Below, piece by piece: positions 8,250 through 17,539 of a DNA stretch of 64,000 bases. The position numbers were made by a program, and so were the translations under genes. Under the pieces are notes generated by a model. That model was not told the DNA's origin. It saw nothing but the letters and a program-made list of their open reading frames with translations, and made no database searches. The stretch is from Paraburkholderia sp. BCC1884 (GTDB lineage Bacteria; Pseudomonadota; Gammaproteobacteria; Burkholderiales; Burkholderiaceae). Positions within the stretch are counted from its first letter, which is position 1; every line of letters begins with the position of its first letter. The DNA is taken from NCBI RefSeq assembly GCF_900996225.1, contig NZ_CAAJGL010000090.1, positions 701,481-765,480 of the forward strand. Reading direction: 5' to 3'.

Positions 8250-9080
8250 ATGCCAGAGTTGCCAGAAGTTGAGGTTACCCGACGGGGAATCGAACCGTAT
8301 GTGTCCGGCCGCAAGGTTGAACGCGTCGACGTACGCACGCCCGCGCTGCGTTGGCCGATTCCGGCCGACCTTGCCAAAACCTTGCGTGGCCACGTGGTGC
8401 GCAAGGTCGAGCGGCGCGGCAAGTATCTGCTATTCGAAATCGACGCGGGCTGGTTCATCGTGCATCTTGGCATGACTGGGACGCTGCGGGTGCTGCGCCA
8501 CGTGCCGCATCCGCCGGCCGCGGCGAAACACGATCACATCGACTGGATCTTCGACGACTTCATTCTGCGCTATCGCGATCCACGGCGCTTTGGGGCGGTG
8601 CTATGGCATCCGCGCGAAGCCGGCGACGTGCTCGGGCATCCGTTATTGGCGAGCCTCGGCGTCGAGCCGTTTTCGCCGGCGTTTTCGGGCGCGCTCATGC
8701 ACCGGCTCACGCGCGGGCGCAAGGTTTCGGTGAAGCAGGCGGTGCTCGCCGGCGAAATCGTGGTCGGCGTGGGCAATATCTACGCGTCGGAAAGTCTCTT
8801 TCGTGCCGGTATTCGTCCGACCACGGCGGCGGGCCGTGTCTCGCTCGTACGTTACGAACTGCTGGCGGACGCCGTGCGCGTCACGCTCGCCGCGGCAATC
8901 GAAAAGGGCGGCAGCACGCTGCGCGATTTTGTCGGCAGCGACGGCGAGAGCGGTTACTTCCAGCTCGACTATTTCGTCTATGATCGCGCCGGGCTGCCAT
9001 GCCGCGTGTGCGGAACACCGATCAAGCAGATCGTGCAGGGGCAGCGTTCCACGTATTTTTGTCCCACCTGCCAGCGCTAA
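8250..9080 (+). CDS. mutM: Formamidopyrimidine-DNA glycosylase
   Basis: Bifunctional glycosylase/AP lyase that removes 8-oxoguanine and formamidopyrimidines from DNA. It is 276 residues from ATG 8250, giving MPELPEVEV; Pro2 and Glu3 are the catalytic residues of the Fpg/Nei family. The H2TH region (VGNIYASESLFRAGI) and the C-terminal zinc finger (CRVC ... CPTC, final QR) are intact. The frame is open far upstream, but that is antisense to the TPR gene. mutY starts seven bases downstream, so both enzymes of the GO repair system are probably co-transcribed. Confidence 0.97.
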   Translation: MPELPEVEVTRRGIEPYVSGRKVERVDVRTPALRWPIPADLAKTLRGHVVRKVERRGKYLLFEIDAGWFIVHLGMTGTLRVLRHVPHPPAAAKHDHIDWIFDDFILRYRDPRRFGAVLWHPREAGDVLGHPLLASLGVEPFSPAFSGALMHRLTRGRKVSVKQAVLAGEIVVGVGNIYASESLFRAGIRPTTAAGRVSLVRYELLADAVRVTLAAAIEKGGSTLRDFVGSDGESGYFQLDYFVYDRAGLPCRVCGTPIKQIVQGQRSTYFCPTCQR

Positions 9081-9087
9081 ATCCTCA

Positions 9088-10224
9088 ATGCCTTCACGTG
9101 TCATTCCGCGTTCAGCCGTCTCCGCTTCCGCTGCTACGCCACAAGCGCCGGTCTCCGCGCTCACCGCTAAATTTTCGTCGCGCCTGATCGCGTGGCAGCG
9201 TCAGCACGGCCGCCATGATCTGCCCTGGCAGAACACGCGCGATCCGTATCGCATCTGGCTGTCGGAGATCATGCTGCAGCAAACTCAGGTGTCGACGGTG
9301 ATTCCGTACTACGCGAAGTTTCTGGCGCGGTTTCCGACGGTCGTTGCGCTGGCAACCGCGCCGGTGGACGACGTGATGGCGCTGTGGGCCGGCCTCGGCT
9401 ACTACACGCGCGCGCGCAATCTGCACCGTTGCGCGCAAGCCGTGCTCGAGCAGCATGGCGGCGCGTTTCCAGCGTCGCCCGAAGCGCTTGCGGAATTGCC
9501 GGGCATCGGCCGCTCGACGGCGGCGGCGATCGCATCGTTCGCCTTCGGCGCGCGCGCGACGATTCTCGACGGCAACGTGAAGCGGGTGCTGGCGCGAGTG
9601 TTCGGCGTCGAAGGTTTCCCCGGCGAGAAGAAGGTCGAAAACGCGATGTGGACGCTGGCGGAATCGCTGCTGCCGGCGAACGCATCGGACGACGAAGTCA
9701 GCGCCTATACGCAAGGCTTGATGGATCTCGGCGCAACGCTGTGCGTGCGCGGCAAGCCGGACTGCCTGCGCTGTCCGTTCGCCCCCGATTGCGTGGCCAA
9801 CGTGACCGGGCGTCAGCGCGAATTGCCGACGTCGCGTCCGAAGAAAGCCGTCCCGACGCGCCACACCTACATGCTGGTGCTGCGCGACGGCAACGCGGTG
9901 ATGCTGGAAAAACGCCCGCCGTCGGGTATCTGGGGCGGCTTGTGGAGTCTTCCCGAAGCCGCCGACGAAGCCGCGCTCGCTGCACGCGCGCGTGAATTCG
10001 GCGGCGACGGTGCGGTGTCGCGGCTTGCGCCGCTCACGCACGTCTTCACGCATTTCAAGCTGGATATCGAGCCGCGGCTCGCGGAGCTGGATCACACCGT
10101 AGGTGTGCTCGCCGCGCTCGGCGATGCGGACACAGCGTGGGTCGCGTTGAGCGATCTGGATTCGTTCGGCGTGCCGGCGCCCGTGCGCAAGTTGCTGGAC
10201 GCCTTGCAGGGCTCGCTGATTTAG
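9088..10224 (+). CDS. mutY: A/G-specific adenine DNA glycosylase
   Basis: Removes adenine mispaired with 8-oxoguanine, complementing MutM. It is 378 residues from ATG 9088. Visible parts: catalytic Glu region SEIMLQQTQVSTV, helix-hairpin-helix LPGIGRSTAAAI, catalytic Asp region ILDGNVKRVLAR, the [4Fe-4S] loop C-x6-C-x2-C-x5-C, and a C-terminal Nudix-like domain (SGIWGGLWSLPEA) that reads 8-oxoG. The N-terminal ~20 residues are Ala/Ser rich and poorly conserved, so the start could lie a few codons either way. It immediately follows mutM. Confidence 0.96.
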   Translation: MPSRVIPRSAVSASAATPQAPVSALTAKFSSRLIAWQRQHGRHDLPWQNTRDPYRIWLSEIMLQQTQVSTVIPYYAKFLARFPTVVALATAPVDDVMALWAGLGYYTRARNLHRCAQAVLEQHGGAFPASPEALAELPGIGRSTAAAIASFAFGARATILDGNVKRVLARVFGVEGFPGEKKVENAMWTLAESLLPANASDDEVSAYTQGLMDLGATLCVRGKPDCLRCPFAPDCVANVTGRQRELPTSRPKKAVPTRHTYMLVLRDGNAVMLEKRPPSGIWGGLWSLPEAADEAALAARAREFGGDGAVSRLAPLTHVFTHFKLDIEPRLAELDHTVGVLAALGDADTAWVALSDLDSFGVPAPVRKLLDALQGSLI

Positions 10225-10267
10225 ACGATCGAATCGTTGGTGTGCGTGGCCGCGCTCAAGCTTCAGG

Positions 10268-10903
10268 CTACAGAAGCTGATGCTGCTGCATGTAGTGATG
10301 AACCACGTCGATCCGCGCGCCGGCGTCCTGCAATTCCATCAGTTTCTGGCGCGCCCGCAGCGCGATCGGCAAGACTTCGGCAAGGCGATTCGACACCCAT
10401 GACGGATCTTCGAGTCTGAACGGCTCGGCGAACGGCAGGCTGTCGGCGTCACGCTCGCGGATCGTCGCGATGATCCGTTCCAGCACTTCCGCGCATGCGC
10501 CAAATTTCTCCAGCTGTTCGTTGCCCTCGAGCGGCGCGTCTTCACCGAGCGCTTCAGCCATGCCGACCAGCAAACCGCTATTTTCCACGCGATGCGAAAG
10601 CAGACGAAAGCGCCGCGTACCGCGCGCTCGAATCAGCAGCATGCCGAAGGCTTCGACGTCGCACTCTTCGATCTCGGCAAGGCAACCAATTGCTTCGGGC
10701 ACCGAAGGCTCTTCCTCGCGCGCTACTTCCGCGCCGCTTTTCAGCAGACACACGCCGAACGGCGTCTTTTCACGCAGACAGTCGCGCGCCATGTCGAGGT
10801 AGCGCGCTTCGAAGATTTTCAGCGGCAGCAAGCCGTCGGGGAATAGCACCGTATGCAGCGGAAACAGCGGCACATCGGCAAGCACAGTAGAGGTAGAAGA
10901 CAT
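10268..10903 (-). CDS. LON substrate-binding-domain protein
   Basis: A 211-residue stand-alone homologue of the N-terminal domain of Lon protease, without ATPase or protease parts. The start MSSTSTVLADVPLFPL and the PLKIFEARYLDM motif are typical of this family, often annotated as peptidase S16. Its function is not established; a role in peptide or substrate binding is only inferred. It lies 38 bases after rapZ on the same strand, is probably last in that operon, and converges with mutY. Confidence 0.85.
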   Translation of the reverse strand: MSSTSTVLADVPLFPLHTVLFPDGLLPLKIFEARYLDMARDCLREKTPFGVCLLKSGAEVAREEEPSVPEAIGCLAEIEECDVEAFGMLLIRARGTRRFRLLSHRVENSGLLVGMAEALGEDAPLEGNEQLEKFGACAEVLERIIATIRERDADSLPFAEPFRLEDPSWVSNRLAEVLPIALRARQKLMELQDAGARIDVVHHYMQQHQLL

Positions 10904-10941
10904 GGCGCAACGCTTCGGTTGAGGCCGCGCGATGCGGCCGG

Positions 10942-11835
10942 TTAAGCCACTAACTTCGATGACTCGCCGGCTTCGACCGGCGCATCGCGGTGCCGCACAA
11001 TGACATTCGCCGACCCTGCGAGACGCGCGGCGAGCGTCTCCGCAATGAACACCGAGCGGTGTTGGCCACCCGTGCAACCGATCGCGACGGTCAGATAACT
11101 ACGGTTGTCGTCGCGGAAATGCGGCAGCCATTTGGCGAGAAACTTCTCGATGTCGTCGATCATTTCATGCACCACCGGCAGCGCATCGAGAAAATCCACC
11201 ACCGGTTTATCGAGGCCCGTGAGCGGCCGCAATTCATGATCGTAGTACGGGTTCGGCAGCGTGCGGACATCGAACACGAAATCCGCGTCGAGCGGCACGC
11301 CACGCTTGAAGCCGAACGACTCGAACATCAGCACGAGCCCGGCATCTTTCTGTTCGATGAAGCGTTTGACCCACGCGCGCAGCACGTTCGCGCGCAGATT
11401 GCTGGTGTCGATCTGATGGCCGAACTCGGCGAGACCCGCCACGAGCTCGCGCTCGCGTTCGATGGCTTCGGCGAGCGAGGTGAGCAGGCCGACGTCGGCG
11501 TCGTGCGCGGTGGAACCGGACAGCGGATGACGGCGGCGCGTTTCGGAAAAACGTTGAATCAGCGACTGCGTGCTGGCGTTCAGAAAGAGCACGCGCACGT
11601 CGTGAGCGCGGGACAGGTCGCGGATCATCGCGGGCACTTCGTCGAGCGAGGCGCTCGAGCGCGCATCGATCGCGACCGCGAGGCGTTCTTGCCCGGCTTC
11701 GGCGAGATAGGTGGCCAGTTGCGGCAGAAAACGCGGCGGCAAATTGTCGACGCAGTAATAGCCTGCGTCTTCAAGCGCGTTCAAAGCAACTGACTTGCCG
11801 GAGCCGGATATACCGGTGATCAGGATTATGCGCAT
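10942..11835 (-). CDS. rapZ: RNase adapter protein RapZ
   Basis: A nucleotide- and RNA-binding protein. In E. coli it binds the sRNA GlmZ and delivers it to RNase E, controlling glucosamine-6-phosphate synthase. The 297-residue protein has an N-terminal P-loop GISGSGKS and the conserved C-terminal stretch containing GCTGGQHRSV. Length is normal (E. coli 284). It is located with hprK, ptsN and rpoN as in most proteobacteria. Whether it has the same sRNA partner in Burkholderiales is not known from this sequence. Confidence 0.95.
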   Translation of the reverse strand: MRIILITGISGSGKSVALNALEDAGYYCVDNLPPRFLPQLATYLAEAGQERLAVAIDARSSASLDEVPAMIRDLSRAHDVRVLFLNASTQSLIQRFSETRRRHPLSGSTAHDADVGLLTSLAEAIERERELVAGLAEFGHQIDTSNLRANVLRAWVKRFIEQKDAGLVLMFESFGFKRGVPLDADFVFDVRTLPNPYYDHELRPLTGLDKPVVDFLDALPVVHEMIDDIEKFLAKWLPHFRDDNRSYLTVAIGCTGGQHRSVFIAETLAARLAGSANVIVRHRDAPVEAGESSKLVA

Positions 11836-11932
11836 GGAGTCGTCAAAACCGTAGATTTCATCATAGCATCTGGTCCCCTTGCACGTGCCCGCAGCCTGCC
11901 GTTGGCCGCGGGCGCGACATGGTGTCGCGGAC

Positions 11933-12901
11933 TCAGATCAGTTTGCCGGGAAACTGGCTGTCGGGGTCCTGCATGGCGAGGCGCTGGCGGTCCATGAAGT
12001 CACGCAATGTATCGATGCCGCGCAGTTGGAGAATCGTGTTGCGCACGGCCGCTTCGACCAGCACGGCGAGATTTCGGCCGGCCGCCACCTGGATCGTGAC
12101 TTTGCTGATCGGCAGGCCGAGCACGTCGACGGTCTGGCTTTCCAGCGGCAGACGCTGGAATTCGCCGTCGGGGCGGCGCACCAGTTGCACGATCAGCTTC
12201 AGCTTCATTTTCCGGCGCACGGCGGTTTCACCGAAGATCGTCTTGATGTCGAGCAGGCCGAGGCCGCGCACTTCCAGCAGGTTTTGCAGGAGCGGCGGGC
12301 AGCGTCCTTCGACGAAGTCCGGACCGAGGCGGACGAAATCCACCGCGTCGTCGGCGACGAGGCCGTGGCCGCGACTGATCAGCTCCAGGCCGAGTTCGCT
12401 TTTGCCGAGGCCCGAATCACCCGTGAGCAGCACGCCCATGCCGAGGATGTCGAGAAACACGCCATGCAGCGTGGCGCGCGGCGCGAGGATGCGCGACATA
12501 TAGAGCCGCAGGCTGTCGATCACGGCGGCCGGGGACATCGGCGTGGTGAAGAGCGGCGTGGAAGAGCGGGTACAACGTAGCACCAGTTCCGGTGGGGCGG
12601 CGACGCCGCCCGCGACCACCAGGAACGGCGGTTCCAATGCGATCAGCTCGGCCATGTGGCGCGAGCGGTCTTCGTCGGTCTGGCGTTTGTAGTAATCGAC
12701 TTCGGCTTCGCCGAGCACCTGGATCCGGTTCGGGTGGATCAGGTTCAAGTGGCCGACGAGGTCGGCGCTCGACGTGGCATTGGCGACCGATTCCGAAGAA
12801 AAGCCGCGTTCCCAGCCTTCATGCCCTGTCAGCCAGCTGAGTTTCAGCGTGGCGGCGTTGTCGTCGAAAATACTTTGGGCGTTGATGCTGGACGTATCCA
12901 T
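11933..12901 (-). CDS. hprK: HPr kinase/phosphorylase
   Basis: Phosphorylates and dephosphorylates a seryl residue of HPr-type proteins. The 322-residue protein has the N-terminal DRTGG-like domain and a C-terminal kinase domain with Walker A GDSGLGKS, followed by GHGLVADD and the family signature VRGLGLLDIKTIFG. In proteobacteria HprK is linked to the nitrogen PTS and is commonly encoded beside ptsN and rapZ, as here. No HPr/NPr gene is in the window. Confidence 0.95.
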   Translation of the reverse strand: MDTSSINAQSIFDDNAATLKLSWLTGHEGWERGFSSESVANATSSADLVGHLNLIHPNRIQVLGEAEVDYYKRQTDEDRSRHMAELIALEPPFLVVAGGVAAPPELVLRCTRSSTPLFTTPMSPAAVIDSLRLYMSRILAPRATLHGVFLDILGMGVLLTGDSGLGKSELGLELISRGHGLVADDAVDFVRLGPDFVEGRCPPLLQNLLEVRGLGLLDIKTIFGETAVRRKMKLKLIVQLVRRPDGEFQRLPLESQTVDVLGLPISKVTIQVAAGRNLAVLVEAAVRNTILQLRGIDTLRDFMDRQRLAMQDPDSQFPGKLI

Positions 12902-13024
12902 GAGTCAGTGACTCCAGTGTGGGCCGCTTGCCGGCCAAAAGGCCGCGCTAGTGCGCGCGGCCCACCTCGCCAGCCCGTACCCGCATGTGCGCGGGAGCCG
13001 GGCGTGCGGATAACCGCCGATGCA

Positions 13025-13480
13025 TCAAGGTTGCCACTGAGTGAGCAGGCGATGCAATGATTCGCGGTCTTCTTCCGTGTGCAGACGCTCGCGGGCTTCG
13101 CGATCGGACAGCAATTGGGCGATTTCCGAAAGGATTTCGAGGTGCTGCTGGGTGGCCTGTTCGGGCACGAGCAGGAAGATCAGCAGCGAGACCGGCTGAC
13201 CGTCGGGAGATTCGAAGGGGATGGGTTCAGCAAGGCGGACGAACGCGGCGAGCGGTTGCTTCAAGCCTTTGATCCGGCCATGCGGAATCGCGACGCCTTC
13301 GCCGAGCCCCGTCGATCCGAGGCGCTCACGCGCAAACAGATTGTCAGTGACCGTGCTACGGGCGATGCCGTTCTGGTTCTCGAAGATCAGGCCCGCTTGC
13401 TCGAATACGCGTTTCTTGCTGGTGACCGATAGTCCGACGACGACGTTCTCGAGGGGAAGAAATTTGGCTAAACGATTCAT
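13025..13480 (-). CDS. ptsN: Nitrogen-regulatory PTS EIIA component
   Basis: EIIA-Ntr accepts phosphate from NPr and regulates potassium and nitrogen-related targets rather than carrying sugar. It is 151 residues from ATG 13480 (MNRLAKFLP), the usual family start. The phosphorylated histidine lies in GVAIPHGRIKG. The frame is open further upstream but is not conserved there. It is placed between hpf and hprK in the standard rpoN-linked cluster; the 345-bp gap to hpf suggests a separate promoter. Confidence 0.95.
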   Translation of the reverse strand: MNRLAKFLPLENVVVGLSVTSKKRVFEQAGLIFENQNGIARSTVTDNLFARERLGSTGLGEGVAIPHGRIKGLKQPLAAFVRLAEPIPFESPDGQPVSLLIFLLVPEQATQQHLEILSEIAQLLSDREARERLHTEEDRESLHRLLTQWQP

Positions 13481-13647
13481 GTTGACAGGCGAAAACGTGG
13501 CCTGGATTCTCCTCGCTGGGGCGTTTGAGTGGCGTTCCATTCGTTTGATGCTCGCGGGACGCGCGTTGAAGTCCGAAAGCACAGGACTCCGGCAGACCGA
13601 GTTCCGGATGAGCTAGCTTATAGCTTGACCCCGATGGTAACCGGAAC

Positions 13648-13653
13648 ATTATA
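13648..13653 (-). promoter_or_regulatory. Possible -10 box of ptsN promoter
   Basis: A perfect TATAAT on the minus strand, about 168 bases upstream of the ptsN ATG and downstream of the hpf terminator. No convincing -35 hexamer is spaced 16-18 bases upstream, so this is tentative. Confidence 0.35.
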
Positions 13654-13757
13654 GAACAGGGTAGCAACAGATGGTGCGGCGCGCCATCGATGCGCGATGG
13701 GTTTTCAACGAATTAGTCCACGCGCTGCGAATCGTGCGAAAAAGCCGCGCCGGAAAC

Positions 13758-13784
13758 GAAAAACCGCCCGGTTTCGGGCGGTTT
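13758..13784 (-). terminator. Rho-independent terminator after hpf
   Basis: On the minus strand the 10-bp stem AAACCGCCCG / CGGGCGGTTT with a short loop is followed by TTCG. The trailing T run is part of the stem. It lies 41 bases beyond the hpf stop. Confidence 0.75.
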
Positions 13785-13824
13785 GGCTGGGGCAGGGAAT
13801 ATGAAGTGATGCTTCTAATTTCCC

Positions 13825-14181
13825 TTATTGCGGCGGTACGTCGAGTTGCGGCGCGGGCTGATACTTGATCGCCTCGTGCGCGTGGCCTTGCAGACGATCC
13901 TTGTGGCGTATCACCTGCCGGTCGAGCTTGTCGATCATCAGATCGATTGCAGCGTAGAGGTCGCTGTCACAACTCTCGACAAAGATGTCTTTGCCCTTCA
14001 CATGCAGGTTGATTTCAACCTTTTGACGCTTGTCCTTTTCCTTATGGTTGTCGACCGAGAGGACCACACTGCCGTCGATGACCTGATCGAAATGTCTTAG
14101 CACCCTATCCAGTTTGGTGATCACGTATTCGCGCAACGCAGGCGTTACTTCGAGGTGGTGTCCACTGATCTGCAGATTCAT
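13825..14181 (-). CDS. hpf: Ribosome hibernation-promoting factor, short form
   Basis: Binds the 30S subunit in stationary phase and blocks translation, favouring ribosome dimers. It is 118 residues from ATG 14181 (MNLQISGHHLEVTPAL), with the S30AE/YfiA fold signature VEINLHVKGKDIFVE and YAAIDLMIDKLDRQV. Long HPF (about 180 residues) has a dimerisation domain absent here. It lies directly downstream of rpoN, the classic position of this gene. Confidence 0.95.
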   Translation of the reverse strand: MNLQISGHHLEVTPALREYVITKLDRVLRHFDQVIDGSVVLSVDNHKEKDKRQKVEINLHVKGKDIFVESCDSDLYAAIDLMIDKLDRQVIRHKDRLQGHAHEAIKYQPAPQLDVPPQ

Positions 14182-14350
14182 AGTGCTTCTCCAAGCTAAT
14201 GGCCGCTTGGCCCGCACGATGAGGAAGGTCCGGTCGATCTGTGGCTTGCCTGAGTCGCCCCCCGGTGACTGACTGCTGGCAGGTCGCATCGGCCGGCCTG
14301 TCCGCCAACTGCGGAGCGGCCGGTAAATGCCCGCCACGGGAAGCGACGGG

Positions 14351-15868
14351 CTACAGAGACTTGCGCAGGTTGACTGCCGGAATCTTGAGCGCTTCGCGAT
14401 ATTTCGCCACGGTCCGCCGTGCGACCACGAAGCCCTGTTCCGCCAGCAGTTCGGCTATGCGGCTGTCTGAAAGAGGAGATTTCGGGTTTTCCGCTCCTAT
14501 CAGTTGCTTGATGAGCGCGCGGATCGCCGTTGAAGACGCCGCGCCGCCCGTGTCAGTCGAAACGTGTGATCCGAAGAAGTACTTAAATTCAAGCGTCCCG
14601 AATGGGGTCAGCATGTATTTACCGGTTGTCACACGCGAGACAGTTGACTCGTGTAGGCCCAGCGTATCAGCAATTTCCCGCAAAACCAAGGGGCGCATGG
14701 CAATTTCGCCGTGGACAAAAAAGCTCTTCTGACGTTCCACAATTGCCTGCGCCACACGCAAAATCGTCTCGAATCGCTGCTGGATATTCTTGATCAGCCA
14801 GCGTGCTTCCTGCAGTTGCTGGCGCAACGATCCGCTGCCCGGATCGCCCCGGTTATTGCGCAGAATATTCGCGTACAGATGGTTGATGCGCAGCTTCGGC
14901 ACCACCTCCGGATTCAGTTCGGCCTGCCACCCTTGAGCCGTCTTGCGCACCATGATGTCGGGCACGACGTAGTCTGCCTCCGCCTTGCCGTAGGCAGCAC
15001 CCGGAAACGGTTCGAGCGAGCGGATCAGCACATGCGCATCGCGTAGATCGTCGTCGTTTGCCTTGAGGTGTTTGCGCAGGCGCGTGAAGTCGCGAGCCGC
15101 CAGCAGTTCCAGATAGTGGGCGACGATATCGAGCGCGAGCGTTCGGGTCGGCGATCCATCGAGCCGCAGCAATTGCAGCTTCAGACATTCGGACGCCGAG
15201 CGCGCACCCACGCCCGCCGGATCGAAGCTATGCAGCAGCGCAAGCGCAGCATTCAACTCGTCGAGATCGACTTCGAGCTCTTCCGGCAGATCGGTGAGGA
15301 CTTCTTCGAGCGTGGCGGAAAGATAACCGTCGTCGTCGAGCGATTCGATCAGGAAGGTAATCAGCGCGCGGTCGCGTTGGCCCGCCTGCGTCACGCGCAA
15401 TTGCGCCATCAGGTGATCGCGCAGCGACGTGCTCGATTCGTGGATTTGCAGCGGCGGCAGGTCGTCGTCGTCGGACGCATTGCCGGAGCGGCCGTAGTCG
15501 TCGAGATTCCACTGCGATGCGTCGCCGTTGCTGTCGCCCGAGAGACCGTTGTATTCGTCTACGCCTTGCGGCTCGCCGTTCTCGGCGCGCTCGCTACTGC
15601 TGCTGGACGAAGACGACGTGTTGCCGCCCATCTGATCGGGCGGCGCGGAGGAGTTGGGTGACTGGGCGATCAGCGAGCCGTCGGCCGCCACACGCAACGG
15701 GCTCGCGATCCAGTCATCCTCGTTTTCGAGGAGCGGATTCTGCGAGATCGCCATTGAGACTTCCTGCTGCAGTTCGAGCGTAGACAACTGAAGCAGCCGG
15801 ATGGACTGCTGCAGTTGCGGAGTCAACGCAAGATGCTGCGATAGGCGGAGTTGGAGGCTGGCTTTCAT
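14351..15868 (-). CDS. rpoN: RNA polymerase sigma-54 factor
   Basis: Alternative sigma factor recognising -24/-12 promoters and needing an AAA+ enhancer-binding protein. The 505-residue protein starts MKASLQLRLSQHLALTPQLQQ (Q-rich region I). It has an acidic, Ser-rich region II (residues ~60-120), a core-binding domain, the HTH around HESTVSRVTTGKYM, and the RpoN box ARRTVAKYRE near the C-terminus. ATG 15868 is the conserved start; open frame upstream is not conserved. It follows lptB after a likely terminator and precedes hpf. Confidence 0.97.
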   Translation of the reverse strand: MKASLQLRLSQHLALTPQLQQSIRLLQLSTLELQQEVSMAISQNPLLENEDDWIASPLRVAADGSLIAQSPNSSAPPDQMGGNTSSSSSSSSERAENGEPQGVDEYNGLSGDSNGDASQWNLDDYGRSGNASDDDDLPPLQIHESSTSLRDHLMAQLRVTQAGQRDRALITFLIESLDDDGYLSATLEEVLTDLPEELEVDLDELNAALALLHSFDPAGVGARSASECLKLQLLRLDGSPTRTLALDIVAHYLELLAARDFTRLRKHLKANDDDLRDAHVLIRSLEPFPGAAYGKAEADYVVPDIMVRKTAQGWQAELNPEVVPKLRINHLYANILRNNRGDPGSGSLRQQLQEARWLIKNIQQRFETILRVAQAIVERQKSFFVHGEIAMRPLVLREIADTLGLHESTVSRVTTGKYMLTPFGTLEFKYFFGSHVSTDTGGAASSTAIRALIKQLIGAENPKSPLSDSRIAELLAEQGFVVARRTVAKYREALKIPAVNLRKSL

Positions 15869-15974
15869 GGCAAGTTGAGATTCATTGTAGAGAGTTTGCC
15901 ACGACCGCGATACATTGCGACATTCGCAATTACGCGTGCGCCCGTTTTCAGCGGCGCTGGGCGCGAACGGCCCA

Positions 15975-16010
15975 GAAAAAATGCGGTGTGCGTTGCCGCA
16001 AGGGCACCGG
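15975..16010 (-). terminator. Possible terminator between lptB and rpoN
   Basis: On the minus strand CGGTG ... CACCG with an inner TTG/CAA pairing is followed by CATTTTTTCTGG. The stem is short but the T run is clear. It would partly separate the LPS-transport genes from rpoN. Confidence 0.4.
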
Positions 16011-16050
16011 CGGATGCATGTGCGCACCGCCGGCGTTTCCCCTTGGGCAC

Positions 16051-16842
16051 TTACATGCGGAAATGCTCGCCCAGATAGACGCGCCGCACGCTTTCGTTTT
16101 CGATGATGTCACTCGGCGCGCCCGCAGCCAGCACGCTGCCGTCGCTGATGATGTACGCGTGATCGCAGATGCCGAGCGTTTCACGTACGTTGTGATCCGT
16201 GATTAACACGCCGATATTGCGCTGCTTCAAAAATTTGACGATCTTCTGGATTTCCAGCACCGCGATCGGATCGACGCCCGCGAACGGTTCGTCGAGCAGA
16301 ATGAAGCTGGGGTTAGTCGCCAACGCACGGGCAATTTCGACCCGGCGACGTTCGCCGCCCGACAGCGACAGCGCCGGATTCGCACGCAAGTGCGCGATCT
16401 GCAGTTCGTCGAGCAGCGCTTCGGTGCGGCTCGTGATGGTGTCTTTGTCGAGCCGCTTGCCGTTGTCTTCGTGTTGCAGTTCGAGCACCGCGCGAATATT
16501 TTCTTCGACGCTCAGCTTGCGGAACACCGAGGCTTCCTGCGGCAGATACGACAAACCGAGCGAGGCGCGCTTGTGGATCGGCAGCAGGCTGATCGACTTG
16601 CCGTCCAGATCGATTTCACCCGCGTCGAGCGGCACGAGGCCGACGATCATGTAGAACGAAGTGGTCTTGCCGGCGCCGTTCGGACCGAGCAGACCGACTA
16701 CTTCGCCGCTCTTCACGTCGAGCGATACGTCTTTGACGACTGTGCGCGAACCGTAGCGCTTCTTCAGATTGCGCACGACCAGCGAACTGCTGGTGCCGGC
16801 CGGCTTGCGATTGGGGAGGGACGCGGAGGTACTGGTGCTCAC
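16051..16842 (-). CDS. lptB: LPS export ABC transporter ATP-binding protein
   Basis: ATPase of the LptB2FG complex that extracts LPS from the inner membrane. The 263-residue protein has Walker A GPNGAGKTT, Q-loop YLPQEASVFRKL, signature LSGGERRRVEIA and Walker B FILLDEPFAGVDP. It has an N-terminal extension of about 20 residues over the E. coli protein. Its ATG overlaps the lptA stop by four bases (ATGA), implying coupling. Confidence 0.97.
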   Translation of the reverse strand: MSTSTSASLPNRKPAGTSSSLVVRNLKKRYGSRTVVKDVSLDVKSGEVVGLLGPNGAGKTTSFYMIVGLVPLDAGEIDLDGKSISLLPIHKRASLGLSYLPQEASVFRKLSVEENIRAVLELQHEDNGKRLDKDTITSRTEALLDELQIAHLRANPALSLSGGERRRVEIARALATNPSFILLDEPFAGVDPIAVLEIQKIVKFLKQRNIGVLITDHNVRETLGICDHAYIISDGSVLAAGAPSDIIENESVRRVYLGEHFRM

Positions 16843-17510
16843 TGGTTCGGCGCTCCCTGGATCGTGGTGGACGGTGCGAGCGTGGCCGACGCGCCGTTCA
16901 GCGGCGCAGCGCCGCCGTTGCGCGGCGCCAGCATGGCGCGCACGCGGCCGGTCGGGTTGCCCGGGCCGGCGACGTCCTTGCCGGATTTCGCCGTATAGAA
17001 GTCGTTCTGGCCGTCATAGGTTACGACGCTGCCGTGCACCTGGTCCATCACCGTAGAGAGGCCTTGCAGGCGCTTCACCGTAGCGTTGGTGGTCAAGGTG
17101 GTCAGATCCTGCTTGCCGTCGTAGTCGATACGGATCGCCGTGCCTTCGATGTATTCATCGAGGCCTTCGCGCTTCTGGCGGAAGTACGAAAGGTTGCCGC
17201 CGGTCGAGGTGCCGGTGGCGTACTGATAGCCCTGCGGATCTTGCGTCACTTCCACGCGATCGGCCTTGATCACGATCGTGCCTTTGGTGGCGACCACGTG
17301 GCCGGTAAAGATGTTGACCTGCTTGAGGTCGTCGTAAGTCATGTTGTCCGCTTCGATGTTCAGCGGCTTGTCCTTGTCGGCGCGGTCCGCGTGCGCAAGC
17401 GGCGCGAAGCCGGCAAGCGGCAACGCGACCAGCAGTGCAGCGAGTCCGGCGCGGCACGCGGACAGGGAGCGCGAGCGGCCGGTATCAAAACGGGGGAACG
17501 ATTCGTTCAT
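16839..17510 (-). CDS. lptA: Periplasmic LPS-transport protein LptA
   Basis: Forms the periplasmic bridge that carries LPS from LptC to LptD. The 223-residue protein has a signal peptide ending near LAHADRA, then the OstA beta-jellyroll with NIEADNMTYDDLKQ, GHVVATKG and a SYFRQKREG stretch. The C-terminal ~40 residues are low-complexity and Pro/Ala rich. It lies between lptC (29 bases upstream) and lptB (4-base overlap). Confidence 0.93.
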   Translation of the reverse strand: MNESFPRFDTGRSRSLSACRAGLAALLVALPLAGFAPLAHADRADKDKPLNIEADNMTYDDLKQVNIFTGHVVATKGTIVIKADRVEVTQDPQGYQYATGTSTGGNLSYFRQKREGLDEYIEGTAIRIDYDGKQDLTTLTTNATVKRLQGLSTVMDQVHGSVVTYDGQNDFYTAKSGKDVAGPGNPTGRVRAMLAPRNGGAAPLNGASATLAPSTTIQGAPNQ

Positions 17511-17539
17511 GCAGTCACGCCTGGAATGGATTACCCGGG

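Larger units (their letters stand above)
13481..13824. other. 345-bp gap between hpf and ptsN
   Basis: No conserved gene was seen. The region holds the hpf terminator (13758-13784) and, on the minus strand, a perfect TATAAT hexamer at 13653-13648 that could be the -10 box of a ptsN promoter; its -35 region is poor. Confidence 0.5.

Noticed and set aside
9112..10095. Long open frame (327 codons) on the minus strand inside mutY
   Set aside because: Its residue composition (Arg/His/Gln rich) is that of antisense frames in high-GC DNA, and mutY on the other strand has full motif support.
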